Positions 1 through 8,809 of a stretch of 64,000 nucleotides of DNA are shown here, in pieces. Under the pieces are notes generated by a model. That model did no database searches, had not been told where the DNA came from, and saw only the letters and a program-made list of their open reading frames with translations. The stretch's first letter is position 1; every line of letters starts with the position of its first letter. The translations under genes and the position numbers were made by a program. This DNA comes from Psychrobacter sp. NG25 (lineage in GTDB: Bacteria; Pseudomonadota; Gammaproteobacteria; Pseudomonadales; Moraxellaceae): NCBI RefSeq assembly GCF_015234355.1, contig NZ_JADGMV010000004.1, positions 248,001 to 312,000 of the forward strand. Direction: 5' to 3'.

Positions 1-471
1 ACGAATAGGTGGTTTTGGTGTCTCGCCTTCTGTGTAGTCCACCAAATAAAACTCAAGCTCAGTAGCCATCACTGGCGTCAAACCAAGCGCTTTGAATTTT
101 TTGCTGATGTAGTCCAAAACGTGTCTGGCATCACCGTAATACGGTTCATTGTCTTCGGTATAAAGCCAAACAGGTAATAGCGATGAGGCTGCACTAGTAT
201 TCAGAAGGGGATAAGCGGCACGACCTGTAGGACGAGCAATGGCATCAATATCACCATTACATTGAGAGGACTCGATGACGTCTGCACCCCAAATATCGAC
301 ACCTAAAATAGATAGAGGCAATCGGATGCCACCAGCTTGTGCTTTGTCCATTTGGTTAAATGGAATACGTTTACCGCGAAGTAAGCCGTTAATATCACCT
401 GCTGCAACATATACATATTCAGTTTTACTTGCAGATGTGATGGTTCCGTTGGTCGTCGTCATGTTGTTCAT
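1..471 (-). CDS. puuA: Gamma-glutamylputrescine synthetase-like (glutamine synthetase family), N-terminal part
   Basis: Only the first 157 codons are in the window; the gene runs off the left edge. The translation has the glutamine-synthetase N-terminal beta-grasp region, with DINGLLRGKRIP near residue 27 and MATELEFYLVDY near residue 137, the latter beginning the catalytic domain. This family ligates glutamate to an amine using ATP. Divergence from a puuD and puuR pair points to putrescine as the substrate. Two in-frame ATGs (471 and 462) are possible starts and neither has a strong Shine-Dalgarno sequence. The family is secure; the substrate is inferred from the neighbours. Confidence 0.85.
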   Translation of the reverse strand, partial: MNNMTTTNGTITSASKTEYVYVAAGDINGLLRGKRIPFNQMDKAQAGGIRLPLSILGVDIWGADVIESSQCNGDIDAIARPTGRAAYPLLNTSAASSLLPVWLYTEDNEPYYGDARHVLDYISKKFKALGLTPVMATELEFYLVDYTEGETPKPPIR

Positions 472-806
472 CCATGTCAGTTTTTGAAATATTTGGGTTG
501 GCCTTGCTGATTTTGTTCACGATATGAAGCACTTAACGTATTTCGGGATACTGTCTATCAACTTTCTAAATGTATAAAAATTGTTCTTTGTCATAAAGAT
601 GTCTTTTAATATATGGATGAAGGTTATAGTTGTCAATATTTATTTATAATTATCTAAAAGTAATTTATATAACTCATATAAACCAATTTAATCAACAATG
701 AAGTTTATAGTTTACATTTACTAGGTAGTTATGATAAATTTTAGTTAAGTTAAATACCGCAGTATCTGGACATCTAGGTACAGATATCACATTTAGGGAA
801 AATCAC
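472..806. other. Divergent puuA/puuD intergenic region
   Basis: This is 335 bp of AT-rich DNA with no plausible ORF. It must hold the promoters of puuA (leftward) and puuD-puuR (rightward), and by analogy with other Puu systems the operators of the PuuR-like repressor. I could not identify a convincing PuuR palindrome by eye. Confidence 0.6.
711..738 (+). promoter_or_regulatory. Candidate sigma-70 promoter of puuD-puuR
   Basis: TTTACA (711-716) and GATAAA (733-738) are separated by 16 bp, about 70 bp before the puuD start. Both hexamers are imperfect, so this is a weak prediction. Confidence 0.3.
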
Positions 807-1544
807 ATGCCTACCTCTAGACCTATCATCGCTATTGTCTCGTGTCACAAAATGGTGGACGGCCAGCCAGCCCAAGCGGTATATCAAAAATACATCGATG
901 CTATCCAGCATTATGGTGGCAATCCGATATTGCTTCCCTATACGGCTGCTGACAGCGAGAATTTCGATGCATTGGTTGCGTTGGCAGATGGTATCGTATT
1001 GACAGGGAGTTATAGTAATGTCGCGCCGATGCGTTACGGCGCATCGCACGTAGAAGAAAAGCAGGATTTAAATCGTGATGAACTTAGTTTCAAACTACTG
1101 GCTTATTCAGCCGAATCTGGCACACCTTTACTAGCAGTGTGCCGAGGCTTGCAAGAGATGAATGTGCATTTCAATGGGACGCTACACCCAGATTGGCGTG
1201 AAGTAGAAGGATTCTATGAGCAGCATTTAGAGGACAATACCCAGCCGCTCGAAGTGCAATATCAGCCAGTACATGACGTCATTATCCAGCCTGAGGGGAA
1301 ACTTGCAGCATTTGGTGACGAGTGGCACGTTAACTCGTTACACAAGCAAGCCATCAATAAAGTGGGTGAGGGTTTGTTTGTAGAAGCGCTGGCACGTGAT
1401 GGATTGGTAGAGGCGATTAGCTTAATAGAACATCCGTTTATGATTGGTGTACAATGGCATCCTGAGCTGAATTATGCACAAGATGGTTTTTCCAAATTTT
1501 TATTTACGGAATTTATTCACTATGCCAGTCAAAAAAAATCCTGA
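807..1544 (+). CDS. puuD: Gamma-glutamyl-gamma-aminobutyrate hydrolase (peptidase C26)
   Basis: This 245-residue class I glutamine amidotransferase-like hydrolase releases GABA from gamma-glutamyl-GABA in the Puu putrescine pathway. The nucleophile elbow is LAVCRGLQEMNV (Cys near residue 111) and the catalytic His-Glu is GVQWHPELN (near residue 220). VLTGSYSNV is the family N-terminal glycine motif. AGGGA lies shortly before the ATG. The gene overlaps the following puuR-like gene by 23 bp, so the enzyme and its presumed regulator are translationally coupled. E. coli PuuD is of similar length (about 250 residues). Confidence 0.9.
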   Translation: MPTSRPIIAIVSCHKMVDGQPAQAVYQKYIDAIQHYGGNPILLPYTAADSENFDALVALADGIVLTGSYSNVAPMRYGASHVEEKQDLNRDELSFKLLAYSAESGTPLLAVCRGLQEMNVHFNGTLHPDWREVEGFYEQHLEDNTQPLEVQYQPVHDVIIQPEGKLAAFGDEWHVNSLHKQAINKVGEGLFVEALARDGLVEAISLIEHPFMIGVQWHPELNYAQDGFSKFLFTEFIHYASQKKS

Positions 1545-2169
1545 TAATGATATCCCAGACAATGATGAGGCAACCTCTGTTGAAGAACAAGAGGTGTCTG
1601 AATCGGTTGAAAAGCCAGAAGAGAATATCGGTAAAAAAATCAATCAATTACGCCTTACTAAAGGGTTCTCACAGCGTAAACTGGCGAGACTGGCAGGACT
1701 GACCAACACCTCAATCAGTGCTATCGAGCGTAATAAGGTTAGCCCTGCTGTCAACACGCTAAAAGCAATCTTGCAGGTGCTCGACTCTGACCTGAATACC
1801 TTTTTTAGTGACGAGTGGAAGGAGCGTAAGGACAGAGTCGTCGTTACGCCAAAAGACCTCATAGAGATTAGTGAGCCAAACAGTCGGGTCTCCATCAAAC
1901 AAGTATTCAATGGCAGTCCGATCAAGAATTTAGGGTTTTTGATTGAGGTTTATCAGCCGAACAGTTCGACTGAAGATAGGATTTCTCATGAAGGTGAGGA
2001 GATTGGTACAGTCATCGAAGGCAAGATTATCATTCGTATTGACGACACTACCTACCTGTTAAATGAAGGCGATAGCTACGTGATTAAAACCTGTCATCCA
2101 CATACTTTTATCAATCCAAGCAATGCCATCACTCGCATTGTCAGCGCGCATACCCCAGCGACATATTGA
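1522..2169 (+). CDS. puuR: PuuR-like XRE/cupin transcriptional regulator
   Basis: This 215-residue DNA-binding protein has a charged, probably disordered N-terminus, then an XRE helix-turn-helix (about residues 35-90, with GFSQRKLARLAGLTNTSISA). A small C-terminal cupin follows (about 140-213, with HEGEEIGTVIEGK and LNEGDSYVIK). This is the architecture of PuuR, the putrescine-responsive repressor. I chose the ATG at 1522 because it needs only a short overlap with puuD; an in-frame ATG at 1474 would extend the overlap to 71 bp. The likely targets are the divergent puuA and puuD promoters. Confidence 0.85.
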   Translation: MPVKKNPDNDIPDNDEATSVEEQEVSESVEKPEENIGKKINQLRLTKGFSQRKLARLAGLTNTSISAIERNKVSPAVNTLKAILQVLDSDLNTFFSDEWKERKDRVVVTPKDLIEISEPNSRVSIKQVFNGSPIKNLGFLIEVYQPNSSTEDRISHEGEEIGTVIEGKIIIRIDDTTYLLNEGDSYVIKTCHPHTFINPSNAITRIVSAHTPATY

Positions 2170-2249
2170 TTAAAAGGGTGGCGGCTGGTAAGAACGGGCA
2201 CGGAACTATTTACAGGCGCACAGTCAGTAGATAGCTGAATATTCATAAT

Positions 2250-2301
2250 AGGCTTTCTAAGTATCGGTCTCTTTTGAGAGGTTGGGTGCTTCAGAAAGCC
2301 T
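2250..2301 (+). terminator. Terminator-like hairpin after puuD-puuR
   Basis: Arms AGGCTTTCT (2250-2258) and AGAAAGCCT (2293-2301) are followed by seven T. The 34-nt loop contains a second small hairpin (CTCTTTTGAGAG). It overlaps the 3' end of the convergent glycosyltransferase gene. Confidence 0.6.
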
Positions 2302-3579
2302 TTTTTTAGTAGGTTCTGTATTGGCAAGCGCATCGTTCTGTTTTGCCCTAGCATCATAAATTTTGGCTTTATTATTTGTGGTATTGGCAGTGGGTTTCAA
2401 ATACTTCTTAATTCTTCTTACTGCTGCTGCATCGGCTTCAGCTTGCTCTTCTGCCAGCGCCATATCACTCAGATTTTGATAAACATTGAGGGTTTCCTCA
2501 ATCATCTCACGCATCGTGAATTTGTTCGTCATCTCCGGACGAGTCACGCTTTCTAACTGGTTTCTAACCGCTTTACAGAGGGACGTCGCATTGTATTTTT
2601 TGACCAGACCTTGCGGATAGAGCGGTTGTAGAATTTCGCTAAAGGCCGCTTGATCCCAGCCAATAACGGGGGTGCCTAAGTGAATCGCTTGCAGCGCATT
2701 GATCCCAATAGACTCAGGCTCATTAGCCAGTGCCATCACGATATTTGCTGCTGACAACCATTCACGCATGTCATTGCGTTTGCTACCCACATAAGTGATG
2801 CGCTCCGCCAGACCTAAGGTATTGGTACGTTGACGAAAATCCTCATGTGCCACGTCACCATCTTTATAGTCATCATCCATAATGATGACGTGGATGTTAG
2901 GGAACTGCTCTTGTAGATTCCCCAAAATATCGATTAACCACTCTTGACCATATTCATTGCCAATAATGGTTGGAAATATCAGCCACTTTTTATGTTCAAG
3001 CTCTGGATATTCTGCAAAGGTGTGGCGTAGCCAATAGACTGAGGGATTGTGCCGATAGGGATAGCGGCGAGTATCGATACCTCGGTAGATACGTTTGATA
3101 ATTTTTGGTGCAGTATCTTCACGGCGTAGGCGATGTTTTAGATAATTGGTGACACTGTCAGAGACGGTAATCAGCGTGTCGACATTGAGCAGTGCTTGTG
3201 AGTATCTATTAATAGGGTAAAAGCCATACATGGTCGAGACCAGTTTAGGCATGCGTTTCACACGTGCACGGCGTAAGGCTAAATGAACAATCCATGCGGG
3301 GGTACGCGAGTGCGCATGAATCACATCAGGTTCGTACTTTTCAATCAAATGGCGCAGTGGCGCAACTTGGAGTAATGATAGCCAAGACTTTTTATTCATT
3401 TGCAACTGGTGATAGTTATTGCCGTCGCGTTTGAGGCGTCTGACTAGATCATTGTCTTCATCGGCGCTTGAGACGATGATAGAGGTGTGTCCATTTTTGA
3501 CCAATGCGCGCCCAAGATGAAAAATACCGCGCTCGGATTCATCATGCTTCAAAGACGACAGTAAGCGCATAACTTTCAT
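2257..3579 (-). CDS. Glycosyltransferase family 4 (GT-B fold)
   Basis: A cytosolic GT-B glycosyltransferase of about 440 residues. The N-terminal acceptor domain has the glycine-rich GIFHLGRALVKNGH segment and DVIHAHSRTPAW. The C-terminal nucleotide-sugar domain has the family signature EPESIGINALQAIHLGTPVIGW (E-x7-E replaced by a related form). The last 60 residues are charged and rich in Lys and Ala, probably a tail. The start is ATG 3579 (MKVMRLLSS); an upstream GTG at 3594 is possible. It lies downstream of the DNA-metabolism pair with a gap of about 140 bp. Sugar donor and acceptor cannot be told; LPS, capsule or exopolysaccharide are all possible. Confidence 0.8.
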   Translation of the reverse strand: MKVMRLLSSLKHDESERGIFHLGRALVKNGHTSIIVSSADEDNDLVRRLKRDGNNYHQLQMNKKSWLSLLQVAPLRHLIEKYEPDVIHAHSRTPAWIVHLALRRARVKRMPKLVSTMYGFYPINRYSQALLNVDTLITVSDSVTNYLKHRLRREDTAPKIIKRIYRGIDTRRYPYRHNPSVYWLRHTFAEYPELEHKKWLIFPTIIGNEYGQEWLIDILGNLQEQFPNIHVIIMDDDYKDGDVAHEDFRQRTNTLGLAERITYVGSKRNDMREWLSAANIVMALANEPESIGINALQAIHLGTPVIGWDQAAFSEILQPLYPQGLVKKYNATSLCKAVRNQLESVTRPEMTNKFTMREMIEETLNVYQNLSDMALAEEQAEADAAAVRRIKKYLKPTANTTNNKAKIYDARAKQNDALANTEPTKKRLSEAPNLSKETDT

Positions 3580-3720
3580 AATAGCGTCGATCACAGGTTA
3601 GTAATATCAAGTTGCTATTGTCAGTTAAAAGCGGTAAAAACTCAACCATCAAGGTAAAGTTAAAGCGTTTGTTTTTTAGAGCGATGAATAAGTCTGCCAT
3701 AGATACAACGCTGAAAACGC

Positions 3721-4593
3721 TTATCGACGTTTTTGTAGATGCTCAGCGTTAGGCAGTACTTGTTTTTCGCTCAAATACTTCCAATAGCGCTGCGGTAAGT
3801 ACTGCTTGTGCAAGCGTGGGTTTTTACGTTCCTTGATATTGACGTTAGTAAAGTAGCCTTGCCAAAACTTCTGGTAACGCTGTTCGTCCTCGCTATGGAT
3901 ACTGGCAGGATTACGCAGTACCACATCATCAAGGTCAGTAATGGTTTGCAGTGCGGCAGGGCGTGACGGTGTGCTTTGGCTTTTGTCATAATAAATCCCA
4001 AATCCGCGACTGATATCATAAATGGCCCAATGCTGGTCTTGATAGCGCTGACGGAAATGCTCACCAATCAATGGCAATACATTAAAATCAGGCTCCACTC
4101 GCGCAAAATATATATCATCAGTGGTATGCTCAAAACGCACAAATGCCTCCATTCGGTGCTTTTCACGACCCACAGATTTGACTGTCTGCACCAATTCAAG
4201 AACGTCTAAATTACCTAAATCTTGCATGATAGATCGGTTAGGGTAGTCGATGGCATATTTGACCACCTGAAATAAAGTGGTGCCGATATTGTCTTTTTCT
4301 GATAAAAATCCCCAAAGCATATTGCGCATACCTGAGCGCCCCAATAGCTTATTCAGTTTTGTGAGGACACGCTCGGCCTTGTCTTCATCAGTTGCCACAC
4401 TGGTTGCTTGAGCAATCAATGAGGGTACATAGCAATCTTGCGCTATGAGCTGTAATGCGGAATCGTGTTGTAGTTTATACTCATAGGCGTGATAGACCGC
4501 ACTAAGCCAACCTTCAAAACTTGGCTCATAAAGCACAATGCTAGGCGTTACTTGACCGACAGAGTAAGTTTTGTTTTGAACAAGTACTGACAT
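3721..4593 (-). CDS. Probable DNA-metabolism protein of the TIGR03915 / DUF4130 type
   Basis: A 290-residue protein beginning MSVLVQNKTYSVGQ, with IVLYEPSFEGWLSAVYHAYE near residue 20, which marks this family. The middle contains MLWGFLSEKDNIGTTLFQVVKYA, and the C-terminal half contains RFEHTTDDIYFARVEPDFNVLPLIGEHF and HWAIYDISRGFGIYYD. As I recall the family, it is uncharacterised, occurs almost always beside the radical SAM/HhH partner found here upstream, and is fused in some genomes to a uracil-DNA-glycosylase-like domain, so a DNA repair or modification role is suspected. No catalytic residues are established. The gap to the upstream partner is 78 bp on the same strand. Confidence 0.8.
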   Translation of the reverse strand: MSVLVQNKTYSVGQVTPSIVLYEPSFEGWLSAVYHAYEYKLQHDSALQLIAQDCYVPSLIAQATSVATDEDKAERVLTKLNKLLGRSGMRNMLWGFLSEKDNIGTTLFQVVKYAIDYPNRSIMQDLGNLDVLELVQTVKSVGREKHRMEAFVRFEHTTDDIYFARVEPDFNVLPLIGEHFRQRYQDQHWAIYDISRGFGIYYDKSQSTPSRPAALQTITDLDDVVLRNPASIHSEDEQRYQKFWQGYFTNVNIKERKNPRLHKQYLPQRYWKYLSEKQVLPNAEHLQKRR

Positions 4594-4671
4594 TAGCTGC
4601 CCTCAGAAAACAGTTGACGTGTAGTGGCTTATTTTAAAAATGAATTTTACGAATAAACTTTACTCGCACAT

Positions 4672-5940
4672 TTAAAATAATGCCAACTGCCCGTTGCGTT
4701 GGTCCTTATACTTGGTTTGCGTCTGTGCCAGCACATACTGACGGAAGTTATCACGGGTTAAATGGGCAAGATGCTCATTTTTACCTGTCGTTGCGATGAA
4801 GTATTTGGCACGGTTGACGGCTGCGCCCATCTTTTTGAGATGATATAAGGTCAGCTGATTAAACTTACGAGCTTTCACTATCTTTTTAGCTGTTTTGGTA
4901 CCGATACCAGGTATACGAACAATCATCTCGTACGTTGCAGTTTGAATATTGACAGGGAAGTGCTCACGATGGCGTATCGCCCACGCCAGTTTTGGGTCAC
5001 AGTCCAAATCTAAAAATGGCGAATCCGGCTCAACGATTTCATGCGCGCCAAAACCATAAAAACGCATTAACCAATCTGCCTGATAAAGGCGGTTTTCACG
5101 CACCATAGGCACTGGCGTACCAATCGCTGGTAAGCGATTATCAGATAGCATGGGTACGTAGCCAGAGTAGTAAACACGCTTGAGGTCATACGTTTTATAA
5201 AAGTGACTCGATAGCTGAATAACCTGCAAATCGGTCTCATTACTGGCGCCCACAATCATCTGGCTGGTCTGACCCGCTGGCGTGAATTTCGGCGCTTTTT
5301 TATGGGTTTTACGACTCTCACGAATGGTGATAATTTCTTCTTTTACCGTCTCCATGGGCGCTTTTAATTGCTCATGTGATTTTTCTGGCGCAAGTAATGC
5401 TAATCCTGATTTGGTCGGAATTTCAATATTAACGCTTAAGCGATCAGCATATAGTCCGGCTTCTAGCAGTAGCTCTTTTGAGGCACCGGGTATGGTTTTC
5501 AGATGGATGTAACCGTTGAAGCGCTCACGGGTACGCAGTAGTTTAGCGACCTCGACCAATCGCTCCATCGTATAGTCGCCACTTTTGAAGATACCAGAGC
5601 TGAGAAACAGCCCTTCGATATAGTTACGGCGATAAAACTGCATGGTCAAATCGACGACTTCTTCGACACTAAAGGCAGCACGTGGCGTGTCATTGCTTTT
5701 GCGTGAGGTACAGTAAGCACAATCATAAATACAATGATTGGTCAGCAGGATTTTGAGTAGACTGACACAGCGGCCATCTTCGGTATAGCTATGGCAGATA
5801 CCTGTCGCTGAGGCATCACCGAGACCGCCGCCTTGGTTCTTGCGTGTACCAGCAGAGGAAGAGCAAGAGACGTCATACTTAGCAGCGTCCGCTAAGATGT
5901 TGAGTTTGCCCTGTAGTCGTTCATAATTAATGGTTGCCAT
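4672..5940 (-). CDS. Putative DNA modification/repair radical SAM protein with C-terminal HhH (TIGR03916 type)
   Basis: A 422-residue protein. The radical SAM cluster motif C-x3-C-x2-C is CIYDCAYC at residues 70-77, followed by a TIM-barrel-like region (LFLSSGIF, YIHLKTIPGAS). More cysteines lie just upstream (Cys26, Cys49, Cys58) and might bind a second site. A helix-hairpin-helix, IPGIGTKTAKKI (343-354), suggests non-specific DNA binding. The protein ends in QLALF, which fits the beta-sliding-clamp-binding pentapeptide QL-x-LF. The family has no known substrate. It is paired with the TIGR03915-type gene downstream. Motif calls are seen directly; a role in DNA repair is inference. Confidence 0.88.
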   Translation of the reverse strand: MATINYERLQGKLNILADAAKYDVSCSSSAGTRKNQGGGLGDASATGICHSYTEDGRCVSLLKILLTNHCIYDCAYCTSRKSNDTPRAAFSVEEVVDLTMQFYRRNYIEGLFLSSGIFKSGDYTMERLVEVAKLLRTRERFNGYIHLKTIPGASKELLLEAGLYADRLSVNIEIPTKSGLALLAPEKSHEQLKAPMETVKEEIITIRESRKTHKKAPKFTPAGQTSQMIVGASNETDLQVIQLSSHFYKTYDLKRVYYSGYVPMLSDNRLPAIGTPVPMVRENRLYQADWLMRFYGFGAHEIVEPDSPFLDLDCDPKLAWAIRHREHFPVNIQTATYEMIVRIPGIGTKTAKKIVKARKFNQLTLYHLKKMGAAVNRAKYFIATTGKNEHLAHLTRDNFRQYVLAQTQTKYKDQRNGQLALF

Positions 5941-6124
5941 AAGCGGTATTTACCAATGCATTAATGAAAGACTATTTTAACAAAAATAGCGTTAAGTCAT
6001 TGTAATTATAGCTAAAATAAAGAAGATAAACGACAACGGCTGTCGCTTACATATGTGTATTTTGAGATAATTTTTTAGATGAAATTCTAGCTTCTAGTAC
6101 GTCTATATTGAGATTGGCTATAGT

Positions 6125-6700
6125 TTATACAAAAAATTGCTCGGCCAGTAATCCAGCTACCAAGCTACCGACAATACCCAAAATACCAAGCAATAGGAGG
6201 GGAATAGCCAGTATCGTTAGTATCTGTGATTGGCTTTCTTTAACCTCGATAGAATAGAGGCTTAAATCAATATCTGCCAAAGGTATGGCATTTCCTAGAG
6301 TTGCTTGCAGTCTTGAGGTGCTTGACCCTGATACTAGCTTCAACTTGTAATGGTCAGCTTCCGCCCGAAAGGTGAACAGCTCCATTCTACCAGTGGCAAA
6401 GTTATTTGAGCGTGGAGATAGTATTGAGGGATTAAGCTTAATCTCTTTGCCAGTAGCTGTACTTGAGATATGAGGTCGGAACTGAGCCAGTGGCGTTTTT
6501 TTAAACACAGGGCCTTTGTGCCAAATGGAATAAACACCGGATTTCGAGACAGTGAAATTGCCAACGTTATCATGGTAGGGTAGCGCTAGCAATACGTCGC
6601 CAATGAATGCATTTATAAGCAGTTTTATTGCTTTGAATACTATAAATATGCCCACGGGAACAATGAGGAATAATAGTATTTTAATGGACAGTACGCTCAT
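6125..6700 (-). CDS. Hypothetical membrane protein with two terminal transmembrane helices
   Basis: I do not recognise this 191-residue protein. A hydrophobic helix spans about residues 5-32 and a second one about 160-187 (ILTILAIPLLLLGILGIVGSL). Between them lies a soluble domain of about 120 residues with beta-like segments (GVYSIWHKGP, MELFTFRAEADHYKLKLVSGS), probably periplasmic or cytoplasmic beta-sandwich. GAGGA precedes the ATG. It sits downstream of the DUF11-like surface protein but is separated from it by a terminator. Confidence 0.6.
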   Translation of the reverse strand: MSVLSIKILLFLIVPVGIFIVFKAIKLLINAFIGDVLLALPYHDNVGNFTVSKSGVYSIWHKGPVFKKTPLAQFRPHISSTATGKEIKLNPSILSPRSNNFATGRMELFTFRAEADHYKLKLVSGSSTSRLQATLGNAIPLADIDLSLYSIEVKESQSQILTILAIPLLLLGILGIVGSLVAGLLAEQFFV

Positions 6701-6743
6701 TATTTTTATTCCTCAATGATTAAAAACTTGGCAATTTAAAAAA

Positions 6744-6779
6744 AGGTCTTGCTGGCTAGAGATGTAGCCCACAAGACCT
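6744..6779 (-). terminator. Rho-independent terminator after the DUF11-like protein gene
   Basis: On the minus strand the arms AGGTCTTG and CAAGACCT, with an inner GGGCTA/TAGCC pairing, are followed by a run of seven T. It lies 34 bp past the stop of the gene at 6813-7799. Confidence 0.8.
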
Positions 6780-6812
6780 CATAAAATTTATTAAACAACC
6801 ACGCCCTAGTTT

Positions 6813-7799
6813 TTATTGAACCTTAGCGCGTATTACTACAGTCTGGGTGGCACTGGCATCTAGATTGACTAAGTCCCATTTAAGACCAGAGTAGCTCACT
6901 TGTGTCGCTGCCGTATTACTCATTGGTTGAATCACCTGATAGCTGTTGCCATCCGTGGTTGCAAGGGTTGGCAATAGACTGTTCAGCGATACCAATTGAA
7001 TGCCACTTGGTAATGACACCATTGCATTGATACCGTTCACTGGTTGCGCGGTAGTATTGGTATAAGTGGTGTGGTACTCAATAATATCACCTTGAGCAAT
7101 ATGATTGGCAGGTACGGCTATCTCACGTCCTTCCTTATTCTTTAATATTTTCATGACCTTAGTTTGTGCATTGACGATATCAGGCTTACTAAAGCTTGGG
7201 GTCAGTTGTAGGGTCTCTAAAGAAACCGTATTAGCTGTTTGATCGGTAAAGGTTGGGCTAATCGCTGATTGGTTAAGCGTGGATTGATTAAGCGTCGATG
7301 AGCTGGTCATAACTTGAATGGCAGTTGATGCATTCATCACTGGCAATTGAGTAGCAGACGCGACAGGCAGGACTTGCTTTACGTTATTGAGTGGTGTGGT
7401 GATAACGTTCACTTTGGTGACGGCGTTAGTCCCCTGATTGTTCACAGGCACACTAGTGACGGTGGTGCTGGCTTGAGAAATGATAGTATCGTTAGCACTC
7501 TGACGAACAACATAGCTTGGGGTCGTTGTTACTTGAGTCACAGCGTAAGGCATGCCGTCCTGCATGGTGATGCCATTAGGTGTTGCAGTGATAGTCGCGG
7601 TGTTACCATCAGAGTACTGCTCAACCACAGTTGTGCTGCCGCTAGCTGATTGATTAATGGTTATTTCAGGCGCAGCATGGGCTGAAGTTGCGGCAAGTAA
7701 AGTGCCTGCGACAATCGAAGAGATAGCAGTGGCTATTGATGTTTTTTGAACCGCTATTTTTTTGGTGATAAGCAGTGATGTTGCAAAATCCATATTCAT
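6813..7799 (-). CDS. Exported protein with C-terminal DUF11-like repeat domain
   Basis: A 328-residue protein with a long Sec signal peptide ending in ATSAHA (cleavage near residue 43). The mature N-terminal half is low-complexity, rich in Thr, Ser, Val and Asn (STTVVEQYSDGNTATITATPNG). The C-terminal segment (about residues 215-328: GREIAVPANHIAQGDIIEYHTTYTNTTAQPVNGINAMVSLPSGI) looks like the conserved-repeat DUF11 fold, an Ig-like domain of surface and secreted proteins. AAAGGAG lies just before the ATG. No anchor is visible, so it is probably periplasmic or surface-associated. Function unknown. Confidence 0.75.
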   Translation of the reverse strand: MNMDFATSLLITKKIAVQKTSIATAISSIVAGTLLAATSAHAAPEITINQSASGSTTVVEQYSDGNTATITATPNGITMQDGMPYAVTQVTTTPSYVVRQSANDTIISQASTTVTSVPVNNQGTNAVTKVNVITTPLNNVKQVLPVASATQLPVMNASTAIQVMTSSSTLNQSTLNQSAISPTFTDQTANTVSLETLQLTPSFSKPDIVNAQTKVMKILKNKEGREIAVPANHIAQGDIIEYHTTYTNTTAQPVNGINAMVSLPSGIQLVSLNSLLPTLATTDGNSYQVIQPMSNTAATQVSYSGLKWDLVNLDASATQTVVIRAKVQ

Positions 7800-7855
7800 A
7801 AAAGACTCCTTTAAAGTAATAGTAAGTGAAGCAGTAGATAACGCGCAAACAAAAA

Positions 7856-7899
7856 ACCCTCGTTAAATGACACTATAGCGCATGTCAAATAACGAGGGT
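7856..7899 (-). terminator. Rho-independent terminator of greA
   Basis: On the minus strand ACCCTCGTTA pairs with TAACGAGGGT, with a partly paired inner TGACA/TGTCA, followed by six T. It lies between greA and the DUF11-like gene. Confidence 0.85.
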
Positions 7900-7980
7900 A
7901 TCAGTATTTATAATAGCCACGGTCAATCATTCAGCCAGCATTATTTTTCGTGAACTACTAAGCCAAGCTGTTCGTCAATA

Positions 7981-8457
7981 TTAGTTGTATATGACTTTCA
8001 TAATTTCATATTCGACCACGCCTTTTGGCGTTTCAATACGGGCTTCATCGCCTTCAGACTTACCGATAAGACCACGAGCGATTGGCGAGTTGACAGAGAT
8101 TTTACCCGCTTTAAAGTCTGCTTCGTCATCACCAACGATTTGGTATTGTTTTTCTTCTTCGGTATCCATGTTTTCGATGATAACGCTCACACCAAATACC
8201 ACACGACCTTCTTGTGGTAGCGTCGAAGGATCGATAACTTGTGCGCCGCCAAGTTTGGCTTCGATATCACGGATACGTGCTTCACAAAAACCTTGCTGCT
8301 CACGTGCTGCATGATATTCAGCGTTTTCTTTTAAATCGCCATGTTCGCGAGCTTCAGCAATAGAAGCTGTGATGCGTGGACGGTCGATACTTTTTAACTG
8401 TTTTAATTCGGCTTCTAGAGCCTCATGTCCTTGCGGAGTCATGGGATAACGTTGCAT
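7981..8457 (-). CDS. greA: Transcription elongation factor GreA
   Basis: 158 residues, the usual GreA length, with start [18 protein letters not shown] and AAGGA upstream. The N-terminal coiled coil carries the acidic tip used in transcript cleavage ([18 protein letters not shown], residues about 40-57). The C-terminal FKBP-like domain contains [19 protein letters not shown]. GreA rescues backtracked RNA polymerase. An upstream in-frame start would add nine residues but has no ribosome-binding site. carB lies 352 bp upstream and is separated by a terminator, so greA has its own promoter. Confidence 0.97.
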   Translation of the reverse strand: MQRYPMTPQGHEALEAELKQLKSIDRPRITASIAEAREHGDLKENAEYHAAREQQGFCEARIRDIEAKLGGAQVIDPSTLPQEGRVVFGVSVIIENMDTEEEKQYQIVGDDEADFKAGKISVNSPIARGLIGKSEGDEARIETPKGVVEYEIMKVIYN

Positions 8458-8482
8458 GTTTTTTCCTTGAACCAATAACACC

Positions 8483-8520
8483 ACACCATCTCCTACTCTT
8501 AGTGAATAGTGAGATGGTGT
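8483..8520 (-). promoter_or_regulatory. Inverted repeat in the greA leader
   Basis: ACACCATCTC (8483-8492) and GAGATGGTGT (8511-8520) form a 10-bp perfect stem with an 18-nt loop, 25 nt upstream of the greA start. No T-run follows on the minus strand, so it is not a complete terminator. It could be an operator or an RNA hairpin next to the ribosome-binding site. Confidence 0.5.
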
Positions 8521-8642
8521 TGGGATTATTGCAATGGGTATAAAATATAAAAAGAGAGTGGTTTAGGCTGCATAACTAGCATACGAATGGTTATGTATGA
8601 GCGTATTTATGCTCCACTAATGCACACTTAACCTTACGTAAT

Positions 8643-8678
8643 AAAAAGCATAGTCGCAGTTTAGCCACTATGCTTTTT
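8643..8678 (-). terminator. Terminator of the carAB operon
   Basis: AAAAAGCATAGT (8643-8654) pairs perfectly with ACTATGCTTTTT (8667-8678), giving a U-tract on either strand. It lies 132 bp past the carB stop, with greA as the next gene downstream. The rest of the 352-bp greA-carB gap holds only the greA leader repeat and presumably the greA promoter. Confidence 0.85.
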
Positions 8679-8809
8679 GGGTCTGTCTTTTCAAAGGTAT
8701 TGTTTGATTAGAGCATTACTGTCATATAAAAACCAATTTCGCATGAGCTTTTACATAAGCCTGACTGTTATGCTTAATCTACTGAAATTATTCAGCCAAG
8801 TCAATAGAG

